NCBI GenBank assembly: GCA_019722365.1
Contig: JADFUC010001356.1
Coordinates: forward strand, 1-64,000
Origin: Lithospermum erythrorhizon
Taxonomy: Eukaryota > Streptophyta > Magnoliopsida > Boraginales > Boraginaceae
DNA: 64,000 nucleotides
Direction: 5' to 3'
A program made the position numbers and the translations under genes. The notes beneath the pieces were generated by a model. That model was not told where the DNA came from. It worked only from the letters and a program-made list of their open reading frames with translations, and made no database searches. Shown piece after piece: positions 47,024-58,422 of the stretch; the first letter of the stretch is position 1, and the number at the start of each line of letters is the position of its first letter.

Positions 47024-47682
47024 CTGCCAGTTTTACAACACACACCAAATGTTAAACAAAATTCAGCATAAACCTCTAAGGGTCAGTAACATATAACTTC
47101 CTAGCTAATTCTAACTTTTAATATGTTCATATTGCTTGGACCATATTGAGCGGTAAGTTATATATAGTCTCCATCATCATTTACACAACTTCTTGTATGC
47201 TATCTCATGAGTACACATTTATAATTAATCCATCTTTTAATAATATATGCACCTCACCTCGTCTAAATTTAGTTCTTCCTTCAAAAAAAAAATCTTAGCC
47301 ATAACTGTTTACACAGTCTTTGAATAATTTGTAAACAAGCATCATTTGTATTACTAACACTGCCATCAGTCCAAGCAGTGGAGGAATTGGAGGGCTGGGT
47401 GTTAGAGGAACAATCGTGCACCTAATTTTTTGAAAAAATATAATATATTAAGGATTTTTTTAAAAATTATAGTCGTTCTTTTAATAATTATGTTTTAAAC
47501 TTTTAAATTTTTTTTTTTTTAAAGTATGGTATCAATTAAATAAAACATAAAAATCACGATTAGGCTAAAATTAAGTATTTTTCAGACAGGACCGAATTAA
47601 AAAAACACTAACTAGCAATCAGTACTTCAACAGTTTTACCTACCAATGGACCATGATACAAAAAAACACTATTTGACCATAC
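47024..47682 (-). other. intron of the OPT locus with transposon remnant
   Basis: The intron runs from donor GTATGG (47682) to acceptor GGCAG (47024). CAGTGGAGGAATTGGAGGGCTGGG at about 47374 resembles the CAGTGGCGGA-type left end of a plant DNA element, followed by CACCTAATTTTTTGAAAA. Its other end was not found. Confidence 0.5.
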
Positions 47683-48239
47683 CTGAACAGAACACTTGAA
47701 CAGATTCTTGCAGCCACCACATCGCCGCCAGTTCAACTAAAAACCGGCAGAACATCCCGGCTTAACGAAACCCAAAACCTGCGTGATCACCACCACCACA
47801 AACGCCACCCAAAAAGTCAACGTCCTCTTACTAAAACAACTTCGCACACTCACCACATGAATCGCGTAGGGTTGGACGCCCCGCATTAGCGAAATCGTAA
47901 TCAACACGTGTTCCTTCACATTAAACGGCCTGAATTCAACGTAAACTGAAGTATTTTCCCCGCAGGAAAAACACGCGATCAGTATAGTTTGTATAAGGTG
48001 GCCTAACGGTACACGACAACTATTTGTGCGGAGATAGAGGTGATCGAAAGGGCTCACGACGATAGAAAAAGTGGTTGAAATGATAGTAAAATGCATGCGA
48101 CTGTTCCCAATGTCCACATGCGGAAAGTTAAGACTGGTAAAGCCATGTCATCGGTTATTGGAACCGTGAGGGCCACTTGCTCAACCGCTGAATTCTCCGG
48201 TTCGTTCTTTTCCGTCGTTGACGATTACTTGGTTCATCG

Positions 48240-49689
48240 TTTTTCCTGTTTTTTGAACTGCAACACAAATCTTGATATTAGTTTGATTGAAAACTTGGAA
48301 ATGAGGTGATAACTAACTGTGCTCAGTTGCTAAAGTTCTTGTTGCAAATCTATTACATCTGCTTCGTCACTAATAGTGATTTGTAACAAATATGCAACAG
48401 ATCACTCATTTACAATAGGTATACAACAGGATGCTGATGCTTTGACAATTACAATCAGAAGTGTAATATGGGAGCTAGTTACTTATAGGGGAAGTGAGAT
48501 TGCTTCTGTATTATTCATGTCTTTGGTAAGCCTAATGATGTTGACTTTGTGCTTAAAAGTATTATTACCGTCCTCTTGTTTGAATTTTCTCACCTAAGTG
48601 AGTTTAATTGATCCACACGATTTACATGGATTAGAATAATAGGTGACATTAAATACGTTGAAATTTAATCATAAAATATCATATTGAGTTCAATGAATGT
48701 AGACACTATACTAGCTAGCTAGCTTGAATCATTGAGAGGAAGTCATAGCATCAAACTAATTTGAATAAAGAAAAAATTATTATTGAGAAGATCAATTACT
48801 ATATTTAACATAGAATGATGTATAATTATGATTTAGTATACTATAAAATTTTCAAAATTGTGAAAACATCGATCCCCTATCTCTTCTGTGATCAAGATGT
48901 TTTTAAATTAAAATTTAAAAAATCAATCATATCAAAATTCCAAATTTTACTATGCCCTCCATTTTAAAATATCAGTGATTTTAACCAATTCTCTGGAAAG
49001 GACAATTTGTTGGGGTTGGTGGAGAGGAAAAATATACTGAAACCCACCAACCATCAAAGAGTACTGTAATTGAATACATTTATTTTCTCGATGTTGACCA
49101 ACTAATGATCCCCCTCCCTTCCCCCTTTTATCCATATGCTATAGACAAAGATATTATTTTTTGTCTTATATCAAAATGATGTTTTAATTTTAATTCTTAT
49201 GCTTGAATGATTCGAGCAACTTTCTTTTTGTATCGGGACGAGGTTGTATGCAATGCAATCTCCATGCTCTTGCCTCGTTTAGGTGGAAGCCTTTTCAAAA
49301 GAATTGTAGCATATTAATATATTTGCAGTAACAATGTAGCATAAGGACATGTTATAGAAGGGCTGGCTGCCTAAATTCAACAATCTCACAACAATGTTAG
49401 CGAAGGGGAAAAGAATGACAATATCATTACAAACTTACAACTAAAAGAAACAAGAGTAGCAGCAGTACACAAGAGGACCTAATTAAAACCAGCAAAACAT
49501 AGTACAAGGTCAAAACTGACAACAAAGGTGGTATGTTTCCAATGTCATATAACTAAGTAGAGCCTCATCTTATAGCTCTTCAATATGAACATCCCCTTAA
49601 ATAATCAACAAATATCTTGAGTCTCACCTTTGAGAAGACAACAGGTACACATTAAGAATTTGAGATGACATATTCGGTATTCATGATAT
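48240..49689. other. intergenic region between the two minus-strand genes
   Basis: AT-rich. The + frame at 48376-48597 has no recognisable domain. The promoter of the transporter should lie near 48240-48700, and the 3' end of the ALKBH transcript should extend into about 49400-49690, but no specific signal could be chosen. Confidence 0.35.
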
Positions 49690-52600
49690 TTAGATGACCT
49701 TTCGCCAATTCATGGGAGCTCGTTGAGCTGGACCAGAATTACGAGGCTCGAGACTTCTTCTATCCGGCCACTTCCCTCGTGTCCCATTGTCCTGCCTATG
49801 AACTGCCGGTTCTCTTGAATAACTTCCGGGGCTCGATTGCATTGATTTATTTGGTTCTGGCCTATCATTAGCAAGTGGCCGAAGACCTTGCAAATCGGGT
49901 TCTGGAACAAACCCAACAGGTCTCTTAGATTCATCCATCCTACGGAACGTAATTGAAATCCTGAATATGCAAATAAAAACTCCATTAGATAAAATCTCAC
50001 ATGTGTAATATGTTGGTAAAACAAAATGCACACCAATATTACCTTCTGGTGGGGACAGACGGCACACAATGTTTAGCAACATCAGCACCATTTCCTTTTA
50101 AAACAAGAACAGATCTGTAGAAAAAGGAGGCATACAATATTATTGAACGTTAAAATCTGGGAATGCTAAGCCAAGTAAAAGCATAATGACGAAGCTACAC
50201 GAATGCACATACCCTACTGGCAAGGGAATCGCAAAAGCACCAGTAAAGACACCAGCATCAACAATTTTCAGAATTGTTCCGAACACTATGTTGCATTCAC
50301 TAAGGAATGACACAGTGCAAAATGGGCGCACAAACTCATGATTGTCAATATGCGGTGGTATGCAATCCCCTTCATCATATATATTGACGATACAGCTGTC
50401 AGGAACACATGTTGGAGGCAGGACATGCCATCTAACCAACCTCTTGATCATCACTTTGAAAAGTTGTGGTAGAGGATCGACAAGCTCATTCTTCAGGATA
50501 CCAGGTGGATTACCCTTCCTATCCTGCAAACAAATAATCCAAAACATAAAGATTTTATGTAATCATGCAAGTATGAAACCATTTTCATTTCCTTTCCCTG
50601 GTGTGGAGTGAAAGTTGAGATATGACGTTCCTTTATCAGCTCACATAAGTAAAGTAACAACATTGGAATGTAAAAAGGAACTTACCGTTGCATAATTGTA
50701 ACAACAACCAAATTGAAGGGTTACACGACCCTTGCCCTTCATCCACTTCTGAGGTGTCGTATAAGTGCGCTCTGAAAATATAAGATTCACCAATAAGTCA
50801 AAACAATTTTAGAGATTGTAGTAACAAATACATATTTTGGTTCAAGATTTAAGGTCATAATTAGAAAAAGGTAGCTGGTATTAAGGTGTTCTACCCAAAA
50901 ACATAGCAGCTCAATTCTAAACCACACAACAAACATTTAAGGTCATTCATGGGTAATAAATTCAATTGCTAGAGAGACCAAATTCTTAGCAAAACAAAAA
51001 CACAATGAAAATAAAAATTGCAGTGGGTTTGGTCAGCAATAAATTTAACTGAAGGTACAGCACAAACTTCTAAGCTAAATCGAAAAAGTTCACCTAAGTT
51101 AATGGTAATTAATTCAACTGACCTCGCAATTTCCCATTTTCCCCCATTTCCTGAAGCTCTTCCACAAAGTTAACTATCCTCTTCTGCTCAGCAGCACTAA
51201 AGATACCGTTGTGCAACTCCAAACCCTCAAGTACGTTCACTCGCTTCCCATCTACCCTCTCAAAGCAGACAAAGTTTTTCTTCCTCTTAATATTACGAAA
51301 CCTTAGCTGCTCTCTCTGCTCCTTTAGTAACTGAGTCTTTAACTTATCTTCCTTTGTATCTGACCTTCCCATAGAGGAAAAATTCCCCTTCCCCATGTGA
51401 CTACTTAGTTCACTCTCTAAATCCGCTCCAAGGTCATCCTCCTGATCCATATCAACAGATGACATTTTCAAGCTCGTGCTTCCATTAAAGGCCGATGAAC
51501 TGAATGTGTCACCTGTAGATGCATGAGAAACTACCTCTGACCGTGTCTCCTTTACTGCATCTTTCCAACTTCCCGTTGAATGATTATCTGCATTAGTAAT
51601 CATATTATTGCAATTATTATGCTCCCCATCATAAATCTCAACAGCTGAATCATTTAGCCTCAAACCAGAGAAACCGTCCAGTGCTCTAGATGCATCACCA
51701 TTAACCTTAGTCTCTACAAAAATCCAAACACAAATCCAATGTCAACAACCAACTTTATAATCGGCCAACAAATAGATAAATAAAACTGCACAATAGTCAA
51801 ATCAGCTTGCAAACATGTCTACTAACTATTTATATCCTAGTAAAAATCCAAACTTTTCACTTGTATTTTTTAAATCAAATTCCAAATAACAATTCTAACC
51901 TATAAGTACATGAATTATCAGGAGATGTTAATCATCTCTGCCACCAAACTAATTAACCCAAATACTCCCTCCATCCGAAAAAAATTGTCCAATTTGTTTT
52001 TCAATCGTCAAATTAACAAACTTTGTACCATAATTTACCCACATAACTTCGATTTGGATGAAACTTATCATGATAATAGAAAACAACATTAAAAATTAAA
52101 TCTTTCAATACACAATTTCCCAAATACTAATTCTAACATATACAAAAAGTATCCGAATTCAAAAATTCAAAACTAGACAACTTTTAGAAATTGAGTTACT
52201 AATTTATAATTGGTACAACAAAGATTATTCTATCCTTGGGTGTATTTTCACCAAATACTACCTCCATCCTAAATGATTATCCACTTTGTTTTTCAATGGT
52301 CAAAATTAACAAACTTTGATATCTTAATTGTCTCATAATACTTTATTCCAACCAAAACTATAACGTCACTATAGTAAACTAGTATGTAAATACTATATTT
52401 TCATATAATTTTTACAAAAGAATATAGAACATGTTAAAAAATATTCAAGATCAAAGTCCACACATCAAAATTAGAAATTAGTATTTCATTTTAGCCACCA
52501 AGACATTATTATTATTATTTATTTAAATCATACAGCACTTTGGTATCATATAATAAAATCGAAATGGCCTACAGCCTACTAGACCAATATAATGAGAATA

Positions 52601-52856
52601 TAATATTGTTGCGTAAAATATCGAATAAAAAAATTCAACCATCAAATTGAAATTTAAAAACCGAAAAAAGATCCAGGGACTAATTTTAGCTACCTGATTA
52701 GAAGAGAACAGGTCTGATGGGTGAAGTTTGGGTGCAACGGCTACAAAGACCACGGGAGAGAAAAGGGACCCAATTCGACAAAAATTCCTCAGCTTCTTTC
52801 AGCTCTGTTGAATTGTACTTTTGTAAGAACGAGTCAACCTTATTATTCGGATCCAT
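49690..52856 (-). CDS. ALKBH9/10-type RNA N6-methyladenosine demethylase, with an in-frame stop in exon 1
   Basis: Six exons on - share consistent phases: 52856-52694, 51713-51123, 50771-50686, 50523-50213, 50114-50043, 49960-49690 (498 codons including the terminator). All introns are GT-AG. Exon 1 gives the N-terminal region FLSNWVPFLSRGLCSRC. Exon 2 holds a low-complexity part and then NFVCFERVDGKRVNVLEG. Exons 3-5 form the 2-oxoglutarate/Fe(II) dioxygenase core: QFGCCYNYAT, HIDNHEF with the His and Asp iron ligands, VAKHCVP with the distal His, and ISITFRRMD with the Arg that binds 2-oxoglutarate. Exon 6 is an Arg/Ser/Pro-rich tail. Plant ALKBH9B and ALKBH10B remove m6A from RNA and affect virus response or flowering. 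Anomaly: codon 53, just before the exon 1 donor, is TAA (52700-52698), although the phase across the junction is otherwise correct. It may be a null allele, a sequence error, or a sign that another donor is used. Confidence 0.85.
51714..52693 (-). other. first intron of the ALKBH gene, carrying Stowaway-like sequences
   Basis: The 980-bp intron has donor GTAGCT and acceptor TTTTTGTAG. AATACTCCCTCCATCCGAAAAAAATTG (near 51961) and AATACTACCTCCATCCTAAATGATT (near 52253) are two similar Stowaway-type edges, each followed by a CAATTTG/CACTTTG word, TTTTTCAAT.GTCAAA and TTAACAAACTTTG. They look like two related copies of one MITE family. Confidence 0.55.
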
Positions 52857-54280
52857 TAACCAACTTACTCAATGAGATATTAAAATTGATAAAAATAAGA
52901 AGATGGTGTAATTTAATTTAATATTTGAATATAAGATGGAGGTTTTTTTTTTTTTTTTTTTTATGTTTGTTAGAGTATTATTTGTGATTTAGGAGATAGG
53001 ACTAGATTGTACGATTTATATAGAGTTGAGTTAGATTCTTAACTATAGGCCTATAGCCGACAACTAAGCCTTATTGAAGCAGATAACAAGGTTGTCTTTT
53101 CTTGCGAAACATAGGTAAGCTGTATCCTACTATAAAAACATATCCAAGGCCCATTACATTATCGAACTGCAAACGTACGTTTAGTACCGAGCGTGGATAG
53201 TATGTATCCATTGGATAGCGATTTTTTTAGTGTGGCCAGAGCATGGAATGATCGTTGAAGTTATTTTAAGTCAACTTTTGTTGAGTGTCTTGGGTATGGT
53301 TAGAATCTTTACCGGTCAGTGACTCCCAGCTTTATGTATGTTTGATCAAATGCGGTAGCTTGGTTACATGAAGCGGACGTTTAAGTTGTTAGGCAGGGCG
53401 TCACGTTTCGATTGTAGTAGTTCACGTATCTGACTGCGTACTGGTAAATCAAAACCACAAACACACATTTATAAATTAAAGCACAAAATCAAAGTTCAAC
53501 AAATTCATAAAATGAACTACAAACATCTAACCCAAAATTTTAACATCCATAAAATAATGCAAATAATAAACATCCAACTAACTAAAGTTAAATGACTATA
53601 AAACCACGAAATAAAGCCAAAAGTTAAATCCAAAAGTTTGGGTCTATTGGCAAGGTTTGTATGATGAGTTCGGTGATTCAAGAATGAACTTAATCATCAT
53701 TTATCATCATCCAAGATGTACTTTATGAGTTTAAAACGAATCTAAGAATATAAGAACTTACATTGATGTTAGCGGAATCCTATCAACAGTTCTTTCGGTT
53801 ATAGAAAATGTAAACTCAATCCAAACACTCAATTGTTGTGTCTACAAGAAGTCTTATAGGCGATTGAGGAAGAAACGAAAAATCAACACAAATACACAGG
53901 TAGATGCAGTAAAACCTTTATAGAGGAGGGGATTTTTGTTCTTTTCTTTAATGGATTTTGTGTTATGCTTGAATAATTATTGTCAATCGATTATTCTCAT
54001 GAAAGCATGTATTCATAAGCATATTAGTTTAATCTATATTCATCTAAGTCCTAGTTGATTCAACTTTATCATGATTAAGCTGATCATCATGAGTATATTA
54101 GCTTGATTTGTCGAGGTCTGACACTTTGAGCAGTTAGGTCCTTGCTTGAGGTTAGTGACTATGAAAAACTTCTTAGTTTTTTTCTTATTGAAATAAACTA
54201 AGTTACGAAAAAAATATGAGAGTATATCGAGAGAAAGGTCGGTTACCAAATAAATTTGGTGGTTGGGCGAGAGGGCCGGA
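52857..54280. other. upstream region of the ALKBH gene and spacer
   Basis: A run of 18 T (about 52938-52962) lies some 90 bp upstream of the ATG, so it falls in the promoter or leader of the minus-strand gene. 52980-53450 has more balanced composition but no recognisable gene. 53450-54280 is AT-rich. Confidence 0.35.
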
Positions 54281-55460
54281 AAGGTGGTTTCTGCTTCTCT
54301 TATGGCCTCGATCTAAATGTTGAGACTAAGTCGCACCGACCACATCGTATTGAGGCAATTTGATCGAATTTGGGATCTGAATCATGGAATTTGTAGGTTT
54401 TACATAATTCATGCCGAGCCGAGGATACGAAAATTCTCATGAGGTTAATTAATGGTCTAGGCCCATCTGACTATATTCATGGGAGATTTGTTGAAGTGTT
54501 CTATCGAAAATGTATCCGGAGGCCTTGACCAAATGGCAAATACAAAACTTCCGCGGTGTGTGAGAGACTATGGGTTGCTTGATTTAGTATACTCGGGATT
54601 CCCCTTCACCTGGGAGGCTTTCCTTGTTGGGAAATCCCCGCGTCTACATTTTATTAGAAGTGGAAAGAAAGAAACGATAATGAAGAGACTTAGAATTTCC
54701 TTAACTTTGGGATTAGAATGTTAATTTTAAAGAAAATGGGATGGAAAGTGTTAATGATGTTGTCAACTATCACCGGCTGTATAATGTACAAATTTGACCA
54801 CTTGCTAGGTGTCGTTGGAAATTGCTTATCATTAGTTCCTCTTGACATTTAAAATAAAATGAGCGAAGCGTGGGTACACACTTTCATGTCGTAGTTTGAA
54901 GCTCAAATAATATCTTAAATTATACTATGAGATATTCTTAACTCTTTTGTCTATAAAACTTAAGTGTTTGACCGCCGCTTTATTCGACCTCCGTTACTTG
55001 TCTTTGTCGTGACGAGTTTCATTTACTACTTGCATGTTCTATAATGAGATTTCATTTTCATGTTGGCACATGAAAACAAGATGGTATGAGTGGGTTCTTC
55101 AGAGGTATTAGTGCCAACTAGTGCCTTTTTAATTTCACATGAAGCTACCTCAGACTTCTTTCATCAATTAAGACCACCTGAAGTTTGATGGAGTCTATAT
55201 AGGCAAGTTTTTAGGTCATTCTTAGTAGTACATGTGTGAATAGTTGAGGTGAATATGCTAGCTGATAGAGTTGGGTAAAGCAGGAATGAATTTGCCTTCC
55301 TAGTCTCTTATACTTTGGGCCTAGGGTCATGTTTTGTTGGTCTTGAACTCTTATGGAGACAACAACAGGCCTAATAGTGGTTAAGTTGGTAGATCATATT
55401 ATGTGTATTGTTAACCAACTTTTATTAATGAAATATCGCTTAGTAACAAAAAAGAAAAAA
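54280..55460 (+). mobile_element. truncated LINE (L1-type) remnant with endonuclease trace and A-rich tail
   Basis: Around 54557-54616 one frame reads DYGLLDLVYSGFPFTWE, the conserved late part of the APE-type endonuclease of plant L1 LINEs (DxGLxDLGxxGxPFTW). Further on, near 55240, EVNMLADRVG resembles the C-terminal part of a LINE RNase H. The segment ends TTATTAATGAAATATCGC..AACAAAAAAGAAAAAA, like a LINE 3' end with a degraded poly(A) tail. RT is missing between the two pieces, so the copy is internally deleted. The left border is unknown. Confidence 0.6.
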
Positions 55461-55542
55461 GCCTCCAGTGGTGTTTTCAGGTAATATAGAGATGAAGTCG
55501 ATGCGTACTCGAAATGATTGTTCATCCAGGAGCAAAATGTGA

Positions 55543-55551
55543 TAAGTTTTT
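55543..55551. repeat. 9-bp target-site duplication, left copy (TAAGTTTTT)
   Basis: Repeated at 56479-56487 around the long-inverted-repeat element. Confidence 0.6.
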
Positions 55552-56478
55552 GGAACTTTATTGACAATAACTTTACTGAGCTATCGTAATCTTTATATGG
55601 TCCTGAAGTATATTTGTCTTGTCTGGGCACTAACTTTTCCCAGGCGAGACCTGAACTTTTTTCTTGTCTAGGCACCCACTTGAACCCCAGATCTAATTTT
55701 CACTAAAATACATAGTAAAATGACTATGTTACCCATAAAACACGTAATAGAAGTAGTACGTGTTATAATAAATTGACTTCTTTTGTCATACTTAGCACAC
55801 TAAAGTATAAGGACTAAAAATTATAGGGACTAAAATAACCACTTATCATGCTTTAACATGCAGCTACTTTACGCTTTGCATCCCATTTTGGCGCCCACAT
55901 GAGCTTCGAACCTACGAGTAATGCGACTGAGGGAAATGTGGCTATATGAATTCTCTACATGATTTGATTTCTTCTTAGAAATAATCTTAGTTACTTGATC
56001 AAAAACCACAGATGTTAAGTTAGTATCGCTTGATTTAATCTGGTGAATTAGAACTAATTGTTGACTTTTGTAAGGTTTGCTCCTTTGATTTGATTAGGTT
56101 AGTTTTGATGGTTGTTGGGGATGAGGTGGGGAGGCGGTGGAAGTGGTGGTGCGGGTGGGGATAGGGGTAGGGTGTAGGGTGTGTTAAAGAAGAAATGGAT
56201 TGGGTTATTTTTAGTCACTTATCTTTGGTGTAGTGTTAGGGACAAAATAGTCAATTTACTGTAACATAGTCATTGCATTATGTGTTTTAGGGATAATATA
56301 ATCATTTAAGCTCTATATTTTAGTGAAAATTGGAATGCAGGCGGTGGGGAGTTACTACAGACAAAAAAGTCAAGGAGCCTGCCCGGGAAAAGTTATGGGT
56401 GATAGAGACAGTCCAAATAGTTCGGGGGCCGCGTAGAAAATTACCGCCGATAGTTTAGGAGTGTGTCGGCCAATAAAC
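55552..56478. mobile_element. Mutator-like element with long terminal inverted repeats (nonautonomous)
   Basis: The first ~250 bp and the last ~250 bp are inverted copies of each other, with mismatches. Matching words include AACTTTTCCCAGGCGAGACCTGAACTTTTTT on the left and AACTTTTCCCGGGCAGGCTCCTTGACTTTTTT on the right (as reverse complement), and AATTTTCACTAAAATA on both. The 927-bp element is flanked by TAAGTTTTT on both sides, and 9-bp duplications with long inverted repeats are the hallmark of Mutator-like elements. No transposase is encoded. The T-rich duplication could arise partly by chance. The unique middle includes a G-rich stretch (56120-56190). Confidence 0.65.
56120..56190 (+). 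other. G-rich tract with G-quadruplex potential
   Basis: At least six runs of three or more G occur within about 65 bp (GGGG, GGGG, GGG, GGGG, GGGG, GGG, GGG) in the unique middle of the Mutator-like element. Confidence 0.5.
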
Positions 56479-56487
56479 TAAGTTTTT
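56479..56487. repeat. 9-bp target-site duplication, right copy (TAAGTTTTT)
   Basis: Second copy, within TAAGTTTTTTTT, so the exact end is uncertain by a base or two. Confidence 0.6.
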
Positions 56488-56912
56488 TTTATTAATTTAT
56501 AACTAATAGGTCCACCTAAAATGTTCTAATAGTTATTTAATTATTAACATATAAAATATTCTAGCTTACTTTTTTAGAGTTGTAATAACGTATTTCCTTA
56601 TAGTTATATTACTTAAGTTGAAAAGATAATAATATTATGTAAGGGGTATTTGTTAAATTTTTTAAAAACTTAAAGTTAATCAATTCATCACTTTTTAGAT
56701 TAAGTTTATTTGTTAACAAATTATTTTAATTACTTAATAAAATAAGATATTATCAAAATCTTTAAGAGATTTTAAGTTAAATTCTTAACAATTTTCTCTT
56801 TTTAACCAAATCAAGAGTGATAAAGTTTTAATTTGCATCTTAACTTTTCCATGAATTTCTTTCATCTAGACATCACTAAAAAATAAATATTTTTATTTAG
56901 ATGAAGTCAAAG
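56488..56912. other. spacer without recognisable gene
   Basis: AT-rich DNA between the Mutator-like element and the LINE tail. Confidence 0.35.
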
Positions 56913-57859
56913 TTTTTTTTTTTTTATAATTAATAATTGATATTGCGAACAAAGAAGAGTTCATACATCCAAAGAGTTTATACTCGAAATTAAAGAACTA
57001 GAATTAAACCTAGAACTATAGTGCAGTAATAAGTAAGAAGTTGGTATAATCCATTGAGGGATCCAAAAAGCATTGCATTACATATAGTAGATAACTCTTT
57101 TCTCAGAATCTTAGTTTTCATGAAAGGCTGATTACGTGTTTATTAAATATACGTGAGAAAAAAGTTATCAGGAGAGATAAAAACTTCATGGAAATGTTTT
57201 ACATGTTAAAAGTAAACTGTTTGGTATCATCTACGTGGGTAAGATCGACATGTTGTTATTAATGCCTTGATGTTGGGGTATGAAGAAGACCTCACGATAT
57301 TGATGGTCCAATGCCCAGTATCTTTATAACCCGGAGTTGTGTAGACCGAGAAAAATGGTACTAGGGGTGAGATCATTTATGTAGAACATCTTTATGTTTT
57401 TGAGGCGTAAAAGGTAGGTTATGAAGTCTGATATTTTGTAAGATATGTAGTTTGAAGTTAGTGGCTTGAAAGGAGTGTGGTTTAGAATGTTTAGTTAGGT
57501 TCATTAAAGTAGTCCATTCTTTTATAAATGAATTTCTTTTTGCCATTGTTGTCTGTGGGTTTCTAGATATCCTTGAAGATGACTTCGTTTCTGTGTCGCC
57601 AAAAGCTCCAAAGAGTAGCTCCAATGAACATAATGCCAGTTTTGTGATATTCAAAGGATTTCCATTTGTTTGTTATCGGGCTAAGGAGATTTCAGGATTA
57701 GGTATAATGTTGAGAGAATCTCCCCAAACAAACCTCGAAAAAGGGCATTCGAGGAAGAGGTGATTGATGGTTTCTATTGAGCCTAAGCAAAAAGTGCATT
57801 CAAGGGGAATGGAAATCGAAGTTTTATTTCTTAGATTGTCTTTCGTGGGAAGTCTATTG
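56913..57859 (-). mobile_element. LINE (L1-type), 3' part, on the minus strand
   Basis: A run of 13 T at 56913-56925 is the poly(A) tail on -, preceded (on -) by CAATATCAATTATTAATTAT, like plant LINE 3' ends. Upstream on - the reading RLPTKDNLRNKT (57856-57820), CTFCLGSIETINHLFLECPF and FVWGDSLN is the zinc-binding zf-RVT domain with its Cys and His positions, followed by LWSFWRHRNEVIF (57610-57560). The frame is broken by a stop near 57680 and further changes. The 5' end of this part is cut at 57860 by an LTR retrotransposon; the other half starts at 62081. Confidence 0.85.
57855..57859. repeat. target-site duplication, left copy (TATTG)
   Basis: Repeated at 62076-62080, flanking the LTR retrotransposon. 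Confidence 0.85.
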
Positions 57860-58422
57860 TGTTAGAAATAAGAGTATTTTGATTTTGTAATCGCTTACGT
57901 CGCGTGATTATTGTAACAATTCATTTATTAGTCTTAGTTAAATGAGATTACTCGAGCAAAGTGTTCGATAATAGTAATTGCCAAATTACTAACATGGAAC
58001 TCACCGATATGCTCAGGGGTTATGTCAAAATTGCTAGATCGCTACATAGCAATATAATTATCATAATGAGTGATTATATTCTTATCACATTAATATTATC
58101 TCATTGAAGAATTAGCCTTGCTCTGATGACGTTGAGTTATATTCCGTATATGGAATTAAATAGAGATTGTTAAATTGGGGGAGTTGATTGAAATCAACGA
58201 GATACCCAGTCGAGAGTTTTTATTGACAATGCATAAATACAAATTGAACAAAGAAACGAATCAATTAAATTGCTATTTCAATTGGCGGTTTATGAAAGCT
58301 TCATTAGTAACTTTATTGATTTTCTAAACAAGATTGACATTAGGTTGGTTTAACGGTTTAGTTGGCTTCGTTGGATGCTTGAGTCGAGCTATTCGGGTAA
58401 AATAGGAAGGGGCTATATAAGG
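57860..58422 (+). repeat. 5' LTR, truncated
   Basis: It aligns with 61107 onward (GTGTTCGATAATAGTAATTG, GAGATTGTTAAATTGGG, CGTGATTRTTGTAAC) until just past CTATATAAGGA near 58420, after which similarity stops. About 400 bp of R-U5 and the primer-binding site are therefore missing, apparently through a deletion. Confidence 0.8.

Larger units (their letters stand above)
44611..48237 (-). pseudogene. oligopeptide transporter (OPT family, PT clade), decayed gene
   Basis: Five exon-like blocks can be read: 48237-47683, 47023-46466, 46228-45975, about 45862-45691 and 45225-44611, together ~2150 bp, the size of a full plant OPT (700-750 residues). Landmarks in order: [113 protein letters not shown], the family motif [11 protein letters not shown], and SPWTCPNDHVFYD to WGLIGP in the last exon. 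OPTs are multi-pass membrane proteins that move oligopeptides, glutathione or metal chelates with protons. The gene is damaged: frame changes in the first three blocks, a TAA where AATTGCCCTGGTGG should read Gln-Leu-Pro-Trp-Trp, an extra T before the donor of block 3, and no GT donor where block 4 should end. Block 5 (205 codons) is fully open. Sequencing errors could explain part of this, but the density argues for a pseudogene. Confidence 0.85.

Noticed and set aside
46258..47055. plus-strand frames over the transporter region
   Set aside because: Antisense of OPT exons; the minus strand gives the conserved family motifs.
49710..50069. 119-codon minus frame next to ALKBH exon 6
   Set aside because: Out-of-frame reading of exon 6 and intron 5; the 49960-49690 frame joins exon 5 in the right phase.
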